A stretch of 64,000 bases of DNA, taken from NCBI GenBank assembly GCA_031180725.1, contig JAPSLO010000016.1:62001-126000 (forward strand). Direction: 5' to 3'. The notes beneath the pieces are model-generated. The model was not told the DNA's origin, searched no databases, and worked only from the letters and a program-made list of their open reading frames with translations. Source of the stretch: Roseomonas sp. GTDB lineage: Bacteria; Pseudomonadota; Alphaproteobacteria; Acetobacterales; Acetobacteraceae. Shown one piece after another: positions 17,686 to 26,403 of the stretch. How positions within the stretch are numbered: the first letter of the stretch is position 1; each line of letters begins with the position of its first letter. The translations under genes were made by a program, and so were the position numbers.

Positions 17686-19817
17686 ACCTCGCTTTCCACG
17701 GCCCGATCGCGGATGGCCGGCCGAAGCTGCCCGGCAGCCTGCATGTGAACCGCCGGCTGGACCGCTGGCTGTCCTTTCATGCCGAGGGCTTCGTGACGAT
17801 CCGGCCCGGCAAGGTGGAGTTGGGCCAGGGCATCCTGACGGCACTGGCCCAGATCAGCGCCGAGGAGCTGGATGTCGCCCTCTCCCGCATCCGCATCCAG
17901 CCCGCCGCCACGCCCGACAGCCCGGATGAGGCGGTGACCTCCGGCTCGCTCTCGGTGCAGGAATGCGGCATGGCGCTGCGCCATGCCTGCGCCGATGCGC
18001 GGCGCATCCATCTCGGCGTGGTCGCGCAGCGCAGCGGCGTGCCGATGGAGGACATCGCCGTGCGCGACGGCGACTTCGTCGCGCCCGATGGCCGTGGGCT
18101 CGGCTCCTACTGGGCCATGGCCGATGCGGCGCTGCTGGCGGTGGAGGCCTCGCCGGAGGCGCAGCCGAAGCCGGCCGCGGAACGCCGCATCGCCGGCCAT
18201 TCCGCGCCGCGGCTGGATCTGCCGGACAAGGTCTTTGGCGAGCCGCGCTTCGTGCACGACCTGCGCCTGCCCGGTATGCTGCACGCCCGGATGGTGCGCC
18301 CGCCATCGCGCGCGGCGAAGCTGCTGGAAATGCGGCCGGGACCGGCGCTGCCTGACAACGCCGCGATCTTCCGCGACGGCAGCGTGCTGGCCGTGGTGGC
18401 GGAGGAGGAACATCTGGCCCAGCTCGCCGCCGAACGCCTGGCCCGCCGCGCGGTGTGGGAGGAATGCGACACCCTGCCGGCCGAGGGCACGCTGGAGGAC
18501 TGGCTGCGCAGCGCGCCGCGCGAAAGCAGCGTGGTGATGGAAAATGCCGCGGAGGTGCCGCCGCCTGTGCACCGCATCCAGGCCAGCTTCTTCCGTCCCT
18601 TCCTGGCGCATGGCTCCATCGGCCCGTCCTGCGCCGTGGCGCGCTGGGATGGCAGCAGCATGGAGATCTGGTGCCACAGCCAGGGCATCTACAATCTCCG
18701 CACGGATCTCGCGAAGGCGCTGCGCCTGCCGGCCGAGCAGATCATCGTGCGACACATGGAAGGCGCCGGCTGCTATGGCCACAATGGCGCCGATGATGTC
18801 GCGCTGGATGCCGCGCTGGTCGCGCGCGCACATCCCGGCCGCCCCATCCGCGTGCTGTGGAGCCGCGCCGAAGAACTGGGCTGGTCGCCCTTCTCGCCCG
18901 CCATGCTGGTGGAGGTAGAGGCGCAGGCCGACGCTTCCGGCACGCTGACCAGCTTCACGCTGGACGTCATCTCCAACGGCCATTCCGGCCGGCCCGGCCG
19001 CGGCAAGGAGCCGACGCTGCTCGCGGCCTCGATGCTGGCCGAACCCTTCCCGGTGCCGCTTTCCATCAACCCGCCACTGGCCGGCGGCGGCGGGGCGCAG
19101 CGCAACGCCATCCCGCCCTATTGCGTACCGGCGCTGCGCGTCGCGATGCACCGCCTGCTGGAGATGCCGATCCGCAGCTCCGCACTGCGCGGCCTTGGCG
19201 CGCTGGTGAATGTCTGGGCGATCGAGAGCGTGATGGATGAACTCGCCGGTCTGGCCGGCGAGGACCCGCTTTCGCACCGCCTGCGGCACCTGGATGACGC
19301 CCGCAGCCGCGATGTGCTGAACAGGGCCGCGCAGATGGCCGGCTGGGCGCAGCGCGTGAAGGCCGAAGGCCGCGGCATGGGGCTGGCCGTCAGCCGCTAC
19401 AAGGGCAGCGGCGCCTGGTGCGCGGCAGTGGCGGAGGTGGAAGCTGCTGAACGCGTCCTCTGCCGCCGCCTCTGGCTTGCCGTGGATGTAGGTGAGGCGA
19501 TCAACCCCGACGGCATCGCCAACCAGGTGGAAGGCGGCGCGATCCAGGCGACCTCCATGTGCCTGATGGAAGCCGTGCGCCACGATACCCGTGCCATCAC
19601 CAGCGATGCCTGGGAACGCTATCCGATCCTGCGCTTCAGCGAGGTGCCGGAGGTGGCGGCGGAGATCATCGCCCGGCCCGAGGCTCCGCCGCTTGGCGCC
19701 GGAGAGGCCAGCATGGGCCCGGTAATCGCCGCCATTGCCAATGCCATCGCCGATGCGCTGGGCGTCCGCCTGCGGCATTGGCCTTTCACGCCCGAGAACA
19801 TCGCGAAGGCTCCATGA
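17682..19817 (+). CDS. Molybdopterin-binding large subunit, IorB-like
   Basis: A 711-aa large subunit of the xanthine-dehydrogenase superfamily. Early FVTIRPGKVELGQGILTALA contains the GQG cofactor loop. The middle has the duplicated substrate/molybdopterin domains (PSRAAKLLEM; EGAGCYGHNGADDVALDA near residue 366). Near residue 675, PPLGAGEASMGP supplies the conserved active-site Glu. It hydroxylates a carbon next to a ring nitrogen or aldehyde using water; the substrate is unknown. It is shorter than single-chain xanthine dehydrogenases because Fe-S is on a separate chain. No Tat signal is obvious. Confidence 0.92.
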   Translation: MNLAFHGPIADGRPKLPGSLHVNRRLDRWLSFHAEGFVTIRPGKVELGQGILTALAQISAEELDVALSRIRIQPAATPDSPDEAVTSGSLSVQECGMALRHACADARRIHLGVVAQRSGVPMEDIAVRDGDFVAPDGRGLGSYWAMADAALLAVEASPEAQPKPAAERRIAGHSAPRLDLPDKVFGEPRFVHDLRLPGMLHARMVRPPSRAAKLLEMRPGPALPDNAAIFRDGSVLAVVAEEEHLAQLAAERLARRAVWEECDTLPAEGTLEDWLRSAPRESSVVMENAAEVPPPVHRIQASFFRPFLAHGSIGPSCAVARWDGSSMEIWCHSQGIYNLRTDLAKALRLPAEQIIVRHMEGAGCYGHNGADDVALDAALVARAHPGRPIRVLWSRAEELGWSPFSPAMLVEVEAQADASGTLTSFTLDVISNGHSGRPGRGKEPTLLAASMLAEPFPVPLSINPPLAGGGGAQRNAIPPYCVPALRVAMHRLLEMPIRSSALRGLGALVNVWAIESVMDELAGLAGEDPLSHRLRHLDDARSRDVLNRAAQMAGWAQRVKAEGRGMGLAVSRYKGSGAWCAAVAEVEAAERVLCRRLWLAVDVGEAINPDGIANQVEGGAIQATSMCLMEAVRHDTRAITSDAWERYPILRFSEVPEVAAEIIARPEAPPLGAGEASMGPVIAAIANAIADALGVRLRHWPFTPENIAKAP

Positions 19818-20767
19818 CGCTGACCCTGGTCTGCACCCTCACCGACCGCACGCGGCCCATCCATGAAGGCCGCATCCGGATCGAAGGCTTCGACATCGCG
19901 CCCCGCGCGGCGGAGCCGGAGGTGATGTTCCGCGAGGCGATGCGCGACGCGCCGCACGCCGTCACGGAACTCTCCATGTGCTCGCACATCCTCTCCGTCG
20001 CGCGCGGCGACAACCGCTATATCGGCGTGCCGGTCTTCCCCTCCCGCGCCTTCCGCCACAGCGCCATCTACATCCGCACAGATCGCGGCATCACCCGGCC
20101 GGAGGACCTTGCCGGCCGCACCATCGGCACGCCGGAATACCAGCAGACCGCCGCACTCTGGGTCCGCGGGATGCTGCGGGACCAGTACGGCGTGGACACG
20201 CGCAGCATTCATTGGCGCTCGGGCGGCGAACGCACGCCGCTCAGCCTGCCGCCCGAGATCGATATGCAGGTGATCCCGCAAGGCGAGACGCTGGAGGCGA
20301 TGCTGGCGGATGGCCGGATCGATGCCTTCATCGGCCCGCGCCCGCCCGCCTGCTTCCTGAACAGGACAGCGCCGGTCGCGCGGCTTTTCGCCGATACGCG
20401 CGCGGCCGAGGAAGCCTATCACCGCGCCACCGGCTTCTTCCCGATCATGCACTGCATCGCCGTGCGCCGCGACGTGGTGGAAGCCCATCCCGGCCTGCCC
20501 GCCGCGCTGTTCCGCGCCTTCAGCGCGGCGAAGGCCGAGGCCCTGGCGGAGCTTGCCATGGTTAACGTGCTGCGCGTCAGCCTGCCATGGATCGCTGCCG
20601 AAGCCGCGCGCCAGACCGAGATGATGGGCGGCGATCCCTGGCCCTATGGCTTCCGGCGCAACCGCACGGAACTCGCGGCCATGTGCCGCTATGCCCGCGA
20701 GGACGGCCTGGCGCCGCGCGACGTGCCGCCCGAGGAGCTGTTCCACCCGACGGTGCTGGACGGGTAA
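19814..20767 (+). CDS. 4,5-dihydroxyphthalate decarboxylase-like / SBP-fold protein
   Basis: A 317-aa protein of the 4,5-dihydroxyphthalate decarboxylase (Pht5) family, which has a periplasmic-binding-protein fold but no signal peptide here. Matching segments are AVTELSMCSHILSVARGD near residue 55, VPVFPSRAFRHSAIYIR near 75, PEDLAGRTIGTPEYQQTAA near 100, and a conserved PIMHCIAVRRDVVE near 215. It overlaps the hydroxylase gene as ATGA, making it the last gene of the four-gene operon. Inference: it decarboxylates a dihydroxylated product of the hydroxylase; a binding-only role cannot be excluded. Confidence 0.85.
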   Translation: MTLTLVCTLTDRTRPIHEGRIRIEGFDIAPRAAEPEVMFREAMRDAPHAVTELSMCSHILSVARGDNRYIGVPVFPSRAFRHSAIYIRTDRGITRPEDLAGRTIGTPEYQQTAALWVRGMLRDQYGVDTRSIHWRSGGERTPLSLPPEIDMQVIPQGETLEAMLADGRIDAFIGPRPPACFLNRTAPVARLFADTRAAEEAYHRATGFFPIMHCIAVRRDVVEAHPGLPAALFRAFSAAKAEALAELAMVNVLRVSLPWIAAEAARQTEMMGGDPWPYGFRRNRTELAAMCRYAREDGLAPRDVPPEELFHPTVLDG

Positions 20768-21089
20768 CGGGTTCTTCCTCAGCAGGCTGATTCCAGGGGG
20801 CTCTGACCCCTGAACCCCCACCAGGAGGCAGTGGCCTCCTGGACCTCATGCGCATGTGGGCGGAGGGAGAGGGCAGCGCGTTCCCGTTGAGCCACGCGGG
20901 CGCTCAGCGCCCCCGGAACACGACCGGCCGAAAATGATCGTCCCCGCCAGCACCGCCGGGCGATGCGGCCTTCGCGCAACGGCGCCGGCAGGCAGAAAAT
21001 ACGTCTTTTTAGCGTGGTTTTATTGACTTCCACGGCCGCCGGCGTGAGATAGCTTGGCCTGCTGTTGTCTGCAGGCCGGAGACCACGCC
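20768..21089. other. Intergenic region with paired-hairpin repeat and promoter-like sequence
   Basis: These 322 bases hold repeat copy A (20796-20843). Beyond about 20975 there is an AT-richer patch (tctttttagcgtggtttta) with TTGACT at 21023-21028, a reasonable -35 for the sulfur genes. A matching -10 is weak. No gene is evident between the two. Confidence 0.45.
20796..20843 (+). repeat. Paired-hairpin intergenic repeat, copy A
   Basis: This starts GGGGGCTCTGACCCC with a short hairpin (20797-20810), and is followed by a 9-bp perfect stem CCAGGAGGC/GCCTCCTGG at 20821-20842. It sits just after the last gene of the hydroxylase operon. The same order of motifs occurs at 22279-22328 (inverted) and 34867-34915. 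Confidence 0.6.
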
Positions 21090-21185
21090 ATGTCCCTGCT
21101 GATCCGGAAACCCGTCCGTCCCTGCCCCGCCCGGCCGCGAATGCCGGTGGGTCGCGGCTGTCGGGCCGGCTGCCCCGCGCGCTGA
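21090..21185 (+). CDS. Candidate 31-aa leader peptide with three cysteines
   Basis: ATG 21090 is preceded by GGAGA 8 bases upstream. The frame encodes MSLLIRKPVRPCPARPRMPV then GRGCRAGCPAR and stops at 21185, 51 bases before the next gene of the sulfur block. Cys codons are at positions 12, 24 and 28, and the peptide is otherwise Arg/Pro-rich. Its position and cysteine content suggest a leader that could sense translation of Cys codons, but no attenuator fold is proven and chance is possible. Confidence 0.35.
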   Translation: MSLLIRKPVRPCPARPRMPVGRGCRAGCPAR

Positions 21186-21236
21186 CCCTGAATCGCCGCA
21201 CAGCCGAATTCCACACATCAGACAGAGACATCCCCC

Positions 21237-21440
21237 ATGATCCAGTCCCGCCCCATCGAAGTGGATGGCCGTTTCCTGGGCGTTGCGGTGAATGCCGGCC
21301 CCGACTGGCACATCGTCGCCCTGCATCCCGTGCTGGATGACTTGCACGGCTCGCATTTTCCTTCGGCCGAGGAGGCGACGCGCGTCGCGGCCCTCGTCAG
21401 CCGCCGCGCCAGCACCCCGCCGCGCCACCGGGGCCACTGA
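21237..21440 (+). CDS. Small conserved-looking hypothetical protein
   Basis: A 67-aa soluble protein, MIQSRPIEVDGRFLGVAVNA then GPDWHIVALHPVLDDLHGSH. The pattern (short strand, F-x-G-x-A, aromatic strand, L-D-x-L-x-G-S) recalls small alphaproteobacterial proteins that accompany transport and sulfur genes, but I cannot name the family. It ends 3 bases before the dioxygenase start, so the two are co-transcribed. The ribosome site is weak. Confidence 0.65.
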   Translation: MIQSRPIEVDGRFLGVAVNAGPDWHIVALHPVLDDLHGSHFPSAEEATRVAALVSRRASTPPRHRGH

Positions 21441-21443
21441 GCC

Positions 21444-22274
21444 ATGCTGGACGCCCCGGTCACGGGCTCGCTCAGCCTGATGCCGCAGCATCCGCTGTTC
21501 GGCGCGGCGGTAGAGGGGCTCGACCTTTCCGCGCCGCTTGCCGACGCGCAACTGGCCGAAATCCGCGCCGCGCTGCGCCGCCATTTGGTGCTGGTCTTCC
21601 GCCGGCAGGCGCTGGATCCCGCCGCACTGCTGGCCTTCACGGCGCGGCTCGGCGCGCCGCAGCGCCATCCGCTGGCCGGTCTGGCGCTGCCCACGCTGCC
21701 GGAGGTGGTGGTGGAAGCGCAGGATGGCGATGACCGCGACCTGCACTGGCATGCCGACCTGACCTGGACCGAGGCGCCGAGCCGCGTCTCGGCGCTGGCC
21801 GCCTGCGATGCGGTGGATGGGCGGGTGACGGAATTCGCCAACCAGGTCGCCGCCTGGCAGCGCCTCAATCCGTGGCTGCGCGACCGCATCGAGTTCCTGG
21901 AGGTGGAGCACGCGCATCCGCGCGGCGCCGCCGCCGGGCTGGGCCCGACGATCCATCCGCTGGTGCGCGTGGACCCGGAAACCGGTCAACGGGCGCTGCT
22001 GCTGGATGCCGGCACGGCGCGTCGCGTGATCGGCGTGCCGAAGGCGGAAAGCGAGGATCTGCTGCATCGCCTGCTGGCGGCCGCCACGCATCCGGCCATC
22101 GTGCTGCGCCATGCCTGGCAGGATGGCGATGTGGTGCTGTGGGACAATCGCGCGGTGCTGCACCGCGCCCGCATCACCCGCCCGCATTCGGGCCGACTGC
22201 TGCGCGCCATGGTGCGCGGCGCCCGCCCCCTCGGCCCCGCCGCCCTGGCGATGGCCTGGGTCTCAGCCGGGTGA
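21444..22274 (+). CDS. TauD/TfdA-family Fe(II)/2-oxoglutarate dioxygenase
   Basis: A 276-aa member of the taurine dioxygenase family. The iron ligands are visible as HWHADLTW (His-x-Asp near residues 102-104) and a distal His in LWDNRAVLHRA near residue 240; the Arg in ARITRPHSGRLLRAMVRG would bind 2-oxoglutarate. Such enzymes release sulfite from sulfonates or oxidise other acids. The siroheme and sulfite-reductase genes downstream favour a sulfur-scavenging role, but no sulfonate transporter is present. Confidence 0.88.
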   Translation: MLDAPVTGSLSLMPQHPLFGAAVEGLDLSAPLADAQLAEIRAALRRHLVLVFRRQALDPAALLAFTARLGAPQRHPLAGLALPTLPEVVVEAQDGDDRDLHWHADLTWTEAPSRVSALAACDAVDGRVTEFANQVAAWQRLNPWLRDRIEFLEVEHAHPRGAAAGLGPTIHPLVRVDPETGQRALLLDAGTARRVIGVPKAESEDLLHRLLAAATHPAIVLRHAWQDGDVVLWDNRAVLHRARITRPHSGRLLRAMVRGARPLGPAALAMAWVSAG

Positions 22275-22278
22275 CGGC

Positions 22279-22328
22279 GGGGGCGGGGGGCGGCCACCGC
22301 CCCCGGCGGGGCTTGGGGCAGAGCCCCC
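22279..22328 (-). repeat. Paired-hairpin intergenic repeat, copy B (inverted)
   Basis: On the minus strand this reads GGGGGCTCTGCCCCAAGCCC followed by a GGGGGCGG/CCGCCCCC stem. The hairpins are 22308-22327 and 22286-22304. It fills the gap between the convergent dioxygenase and SUMT genes, oriented as downstream of SUMT. It probably acts as a transcript-end element. Confidence 0.6.
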
Positions 22329-22331
22329 GAA

Positions 22332-23141
22332 CTACACTGCTGCTGTAGCCTGCGCTTCTTCTGTCGCATCCGGCGCCAGCGCCAGGCCTGCCACCTCGCC
22401 GATCACCACCAGCGCCGGCGCGGGCAGGGCGGCACGCCGCACCGCGAGAGTGCACGCACCAAGCGTGGTGCGCAGCGTCACCTGGCCGGGCAGGGAGGCA
22501 TTGGCCACCACCGCCACCGGAGTCTCCGGTGAGCGGCCGTTGGCCAGCAGGCGCAGCGCGATTTCGTCCAGTCGCGTCAGGGCCATGAAGGCAGCGATGG
22601 TGCCGCCGCTGCGGGCCAGGGCGGCCCAATCCACGCTGCCGGGCAGGCCGCCGGCCTCGTCATGTCCGGTGACGAAGGTGACGGCGCTCGCCACGCCGCG
22701 ATGGGTCAGCGGGATGCCGGCCGCAGCGGGCGCGGCCATGCCGGCCGAGACGCCAGGCACGACGCGCCAGGGGATGCCTTCCGCGGCCAGGGCCTGGGCT
22801 TCCTCTCCGCCACGACCGAAAACGAAGGGATCGCCGCCCTTCAGCCGCACGACGCGCAGCCCGGCGCGGGCGCCGGCGATCAGCCGGGCATTGATCTCTG
22901 CCTGCGATACCGGCGCCGCGCCCTTGCGCTTGCCCACCGGCACCAGCTCGGCGCCCGGCCGGACCAGGCGCAGCACGGCGCGGCCGGGCAGGGCATCGTA
23001 CAGCACCAGGTCGGCGTTCCGCAGACCCTCCGCCGCGCGCAGCGTCAGCAGGCCCGGGTCGCCGGGGCCGGCGCCGACCAGCCAGACCTCGCCAGGGCGG
23101 GGGCCGGGACCGGCGGCAAGGGCGGAGCCATATTCCACCAT
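22332..23141 (-). CDS. cobA: Uroporphyrinogen-III C-methyltransferase (SUMT)
   Basis: A 269-aa SAM-dependent enzyme that methylates uroporphyrinogen III to precorrin-2 for siroheme or cobalamin. Motifs: VWLVGAGPGDPGLLTLRA near residue 19, LVLYDALPGRAVL, VRLKGGDPFVFGRGGEE near 95, and VVPGVSAGMAAPAAAGIPLT near 125. The ATG at 23141 fits the family; the frame is open to a TTG at 23201. It matches the C-terminal half of CysG; the N-terminal half is encoded separately at 25864. Single-domain SUMT beside sulfite reductase argues for siroheme supply. Confidence 0.94.
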   Translation of the reverse strand: MVEYGSALAAGPGPRPGEVWLVGAGPGDPGLLTLRAAEGLRNADLVLYDALPGRAVLRLVRPGAELVPVGKRKGAAPVSQAEINARLIAGARAGLRVVRLKGGDPFVFGRGGEEAQALAAEGIPWRVVPGVSAGMAAPAAAGIPLTHRGVASAVTFVTGHDEAGGLPGSVDWAALARSGGTIAAFMALTRLDEIALRLLANGRSPETPVAVVANASLPGQVTLRTTLGACTLAVRRAALPAPALVVIGEVAGLALAPDATEEAQATAAV

Positions 23142-23355
23142 GATAATCCGGTATTTGCTTTGACCGATAGGAGAAAAGCATCCTCCCGACCGGCGTTTCA
23201 AGCCCGATGGCGGCGCGCCTGGGCGGAAATATGCGCATCGCCGGCAATTTTATCGCCCGGCCCGGCGGATTCTCTATGGCGCGCCTTGCCAAACGCGACG
23301 ACGCGTCGTTATTTCTGCGGCCCGTATCGCCGCGCCAGCAGAAGGACACGCCCGC

Positions 23356-23685
23356 ATGTCGGCCCCGGCCAAGGTCAAGCCCGTCACCGCGCCGGTCCTG
23401 CTCACCGCCAATGATCTGCGCGATGGCCGCGTGGTTTGGCTGACGTCCGATGGAAGCTGGACCCTGAACGTCACGGAAGCGCGCCTCTTCGCGCCCGACG
23501 AGGCCGCCCAGGCGCTGGCCCTCGGCCAGGCCGCCGAAAGGCTGCGCCAGGTGGTCGGCGCCTATCTCACGGAAGCCGAGCTGAAGAATGGCGTGCCCAT
23601 GCCGCGCCGCTTCCGTGAAAAGCTGCGCGCCGTCGGGCCTTCCGTGGATGCGGAACCGAAGCCTTCCCTTTCCCTCGCGTCCTGA
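23356..23685 (+). CDS. DUF2849 domain protein
   Basis: A 109-aa protein with the DUF2849 pattern: TANDLRDGRVVWLTSDGSW near residue 16, then L-F-A-P-D-E-A-A. In many alphaproteobacteria this gene directly precedes the sulfite/nitrite reductase gene, as here (9-base gap). The function is unknown; a link to reductase maturation or electron supply is inferred from position only. It diverges from SUMT across 214 bases, which probably carry both promoters. Confidence 0.88.
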   Translation: MSAPAKVKPVTAPVLLTANDLRDGRVVWLTSDGSWTLNVTEARLFAPDEAAQALALGQAAERLRQVVGAYLTEAELKNGVPMPRRFREKLRAVGPSVDAEPKPSLSLAS

Positions 23686-23694
23686 GGCTCCGCC

Positions 23695-25383
23695 ATGGAC
23701 TCGCTGCCCGCCATCCCGCCGCATGCCCGCACCTATCGCTATGACGCCGTGGACAAGGCCTTCCTCCAGGCCCGCATCGCGGAATTCCGCGACCAGGTGC
23801 AGCGCCGCCTGGACGGCACGCTGACCGAGGACGAGTTCAAGCCGCTGCGGCTGATGAACGGCCTCTATCTGCAGCTCCACGCCTATATGCTGCGGGTGGC
23901 GATCCCCTATGGTGTGCTGAATACGCGACAGCTGCGTCAGCTTGCGTATATCGCGCGCCGCTGGGACCGCGGCTTCGGCCATTTCACCACGCGCCAGAAC
24001 ATCCAGTTCAACTGGACGAAGCTGGCCGACGCGCCGGACATGCTGGCCGCGCTGGCCGAAGTGGATATGCACGCCATCCAGACCAGCGGCAATTGCGTGC
24101 GTAACGTGACCACCGACGAATTCGCCGGCGCCGCGGCGGATGAGGTGGTGGATCCGCGCCCCTATGCCGAGATCCTGCGGCAATGGTCCACGCTGCACCC
24201 CGAGTTCACCTATCTGCCGCGCAAGTTCAAGATCGCCATCACCGGCGCGCCGCATGACCGCGTGGCGGCGAAGCTGCACGACATCGGCGTAATCGCGAAG
24301 CGCAACACGGAAGGCGAGGTGGGCTTCGAGGTCTGGGTGGGCGGCGGCCTCGGCCGCACGCCGATCGTCGGCACCAAGCTGTTCGACTTCGTGCCCGAAG
24401 CCGACTTCCTGGCAACGATGGAAGCCACGCTACGCGTCTACAACGCGCTCGGCCAGCGGGAGAACATCTACAAGGCCCGCATTAAGATCCTGGTGCGCGA
24501 CCTGGGCGACGAGTTCCGCCGCCTGGTCGAACGCGAACTGGCCGAGATGCCCGAAGGCCGCTACCGCCTGCCCTCCGAGGTGGTGCAGGCCATCGCCGCG
24601 CATTTCGCCCCGCCGCCCTTCGCGCGTCTTACGGACAATCCGCCCGCGCTACGCCAGGCGCTAGAGGCCAATCGCGCCTTCGCGACCTGGGTGAAGAACT
24701 GCACCCATCCGCATCGCGCGCCCGGCTATGTCTCCGTCGTCATCTCCCTGAAGCCGATCGGCGGCATTCCGGGCGATGCCTCGGCCGACCAGATGGAGGC
24801 GGTAGCGGATCTGGCCGACCGCTTCTCCTTCGGCGAGATCCGCGTCAGCCATGTGCAGAACCTTGTGCTGCCGCATGTGCGCCAGGAAGACCTGCCCGCG
24901 CTGTTCGCGGCGCTGAAGCCACATGGGCTGGCGACGCCGAATATCGGCCTGGTCAGCGACATCATTTCCTGCCCCGGCATGGACTACTGCGCGCTGGCCA
25001 CCGCGCGCAGCATCCCGGTGGCGCAGCGCATCTCGGAACGCTTCGCCGATCTCGATGCGCAGCTCGACATCGGCACGCTGCATGTGAACATCTCCGGCTG
25101 CATCAATGCCTGCGGCCACCACCATGTCGGCCATATCGGCATCCTCGGCGTCGATAAGCGTGGCGAGGAGGTGTACCAGATCACCCTCGGCGGCAGCGCG
25201 ACCAACGATGCCGCGATCGGCGAGCTGATCGGTCCCGCCTTCTCCTATGATGGGGTGGTGGATGCGGTGGAGACGATCATCCGCACCTATGTCGCGCATC
25301 GCGCGCCGGGCGAGACCTTCAAGGACGCCTATCGCCGTCTGGGCCCCGCCCCGTTCAAGGAAGCCCTCTATGCCGCTGCTTGA
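23695..25383 (+). CDS. cysI: Nitrite/sulfite reductase hemoprotein subunit
   Basis: A 562-aa siroheme-[4Fe-4S] reductase of the CysI/NirA fold with duplicated ferredoxin-like halves. Substrate and siroheme contacts include FGHFTTRQNIQFNW near residue 95 and SGNCVRNVTTDEFAG near 131. The cluster ligands are CPGMDYC (C-x5-C, near 426) and GCINACG (C-x3-C, near 467). It catalyses six-electron reduction of sulfite to sulfide. The surrounding DUF2849, DUF934, siroheme and cysteine synthase genes favour sulfite over nitrite. Its end overlaps DUF934 by 14 bases. Confidence 0.94.
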   Translation: MDSLPAIPPHARTYRYDAVDKAFLQARIAEFRDQVQRRLDGTLTEDEFKPLRLMNGLYLQLHAYMLRVAIPYGVLNTRQLRQLAYIARRWDRGFGHFTTRQNIQFNWTKLADAPDMLAALAEVDMHAIQTSGNCVRNVTTDEFAGAAADEVVDPRPYAEILRQWSTLHPEFTYLPRKFKIAITGAPHDRVAAKLHDIGVIAKRNTEGEVGFEVWVGGGLGRTPIVGTKLFDFVPEADFLATMEATLRVYNALGQRENIYKARIKILVRDLGDEFRRLVERELAEMPEGRYRLPSEVVQAIAAHFAPPPFARLTDNPPALRQALEANRAFATWVKNCTHPHRAPGYVSVVISLKPIGGIPGDASADQMEAVADLADRFSFGEIRVSHVQNLVLPHVRQEDLPALFAALKPHGLATPNIGLVSDIISCPGMDYCALATARSIPVAQRISERFADLDAQLDIGTLHVNISGCINACGHHHVGHIGILGVDKRGEEVYQITLGGSATNDAAIGELIGPAFSYDGVVDAVETIIRTYVAHRAPGETFKDAYRRLGPAPFKEALYAAA

Positions 25384-25864
25384 GGATGGGCGGCTGCGCC
25401 CGGACCCCTTCGTCACCGTCACCGACGAGGAGCCGCTGCCGGAGGGCACGCCGGCCATCATCTCCCTCGCGCGGTTGCTGCGGGATGCGCCGGCCGGCCG
25501 CAACGCGCCGCTCGGCGTGGCGCTGGCGCCGGAGGAGGATCCGCGTGCGCTGGTCCCCTTCCTGGGCCGACTGTCGCTGGTGGCGGTGCGGCTGCCGAAG
25601 CACCGCGACGGCCGCGCCTTCACCCAGGCGCGCGCGCTGCGCGAGGCCCTCGGCTTCCGCGGCGAGGTCCGCGCCACCGGCCATGTGCTGCCGGACCAGT
25701 ACGCCTTCCTGCTGCGCTGTGGCGTGACTGTGGTGGAACTGCCGGAGGGTGCGGATCCCGCGATCTGGAACGCGGCGCGCCAGGCGCATCCGGTGGCCTA
25801 CCAGGCGGCCGTGGCCGGCGATGCGGAGCCGCTCGGCTTTCTGCGGCGGCATGTCACGGCCTGA
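25370..25864 (+). CDS. DUF934 family protein (CysX-like)
   Basis: A 164-aa protein with the family core: LGVALAPEEDPRALVPFLGR near residue 48, GRAFTQARALRE near 83, and GHVLPDQYAFLLRCGVTVVE near 105. DUF934 genes nearly always follow sulfite reductase in alpha- and betaproteobacteria, and cysH usually comes next. Here cysH is absent and a siroheme gene follows with a one-base TGATG overlap. An accessory role in assimilatory sulfate reduction is inferred. Confidence 0.9.
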   Translation: MPLLEDGRLRPDPFVTVTDEEPLPEGTPAIISLARLLRDAPAGRNAPLGVALAPEEDPRALVPFLGRLSLVAVRLPKHRDGRAFTQARALREALGFRGEVRATGHVLPDQYAFLLRCGVTVVELPEGADPAIWNAARQAHPVAYQAAVAGDAEPLGFLRRHVTA

Positions 25865-26403
25865 TGCTGCCGCTGGTCTTCCTGCCCGCGACGCCCGTGC
25901 TGCTGGCCGGCCGCGGCCCCGCCTATGAGAAGCGTCGCGCGCTGCTGGAAGGCGCCGGCCTCGCGCGGCTGACGCTGCGGGAAGGCCGGCCGGAGGAAGC
26001 GGCGCTGGAAGGCCGGCAACTGGTTTTCGGCGCAGGGCTGGACGCAGCCGACAGCGAATGGCTCGCCGCCGCTGCCCGCGCGCGCGGCCTCCCGGTGAAT
26101 ATCGAGGATGTGCCGCATCTCTGCGACTTCCATGTGCCCGCCCTGGTGCGGCGCGGCGACCTGCTGCTGAGTGTCTCCACCGCTGGCGCGGCACCCGCGC
26201 TCGCCGCCCTGCTGCGCGCCTGGCTGGAAGAAGCCTTCGGCGAGGAATGGGCCGCCCGGCTGGAGGAGGTCGCGGCGCTGCGGGCGGAACTGCGCGCTGC
26301 CGGGCACCCGCCGGCCGAGGTGATGCGGGGCGTGCGCGCGCATCTGGACGCCGCCGGCTGGCTCGCCGCCCTGCCGCGCCCGGGTCAGCCGGTCAGATCG
26401 TGA
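25864..26403 (+). CDS. Precorrin-2 dehydrogenase / sirohydrochlorin ferrochelatase (Met8-like)
   Basis: A 179-aa protein matching the N-terminal half of CysG. A Rossmann-like start (VLLAGRGPAYEKRRALLEGA) has GRG where GGG is usual. The diagnostic VNIEDVPHLCDFHVPALVRR near residue 79 is followed by GDLLLSVSTAGAAPALA. It would oxidise precorrin-2 with NAD and insert iron, completing siroheme with the SUMT on the other strand. The C-terminus overlaps the convergent regulator gene by 11 bases. Confidence 0.88.
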   Translation: MLPLVFLPATPVLLAGRGPAYEKRRALLEGAGLARLTLREGRPEEAALEGRQLVFGAGLDAADSEWLAAAARARGLPVNIEDVPHLCDFHVPALVRRGDLLLSVSTAGAAPALAALLRAWLEEAFGEEWAARLEEVAALRAELRAAGHPPAEVMRGVRAHLDAAGWLAALPRPGQPVRS

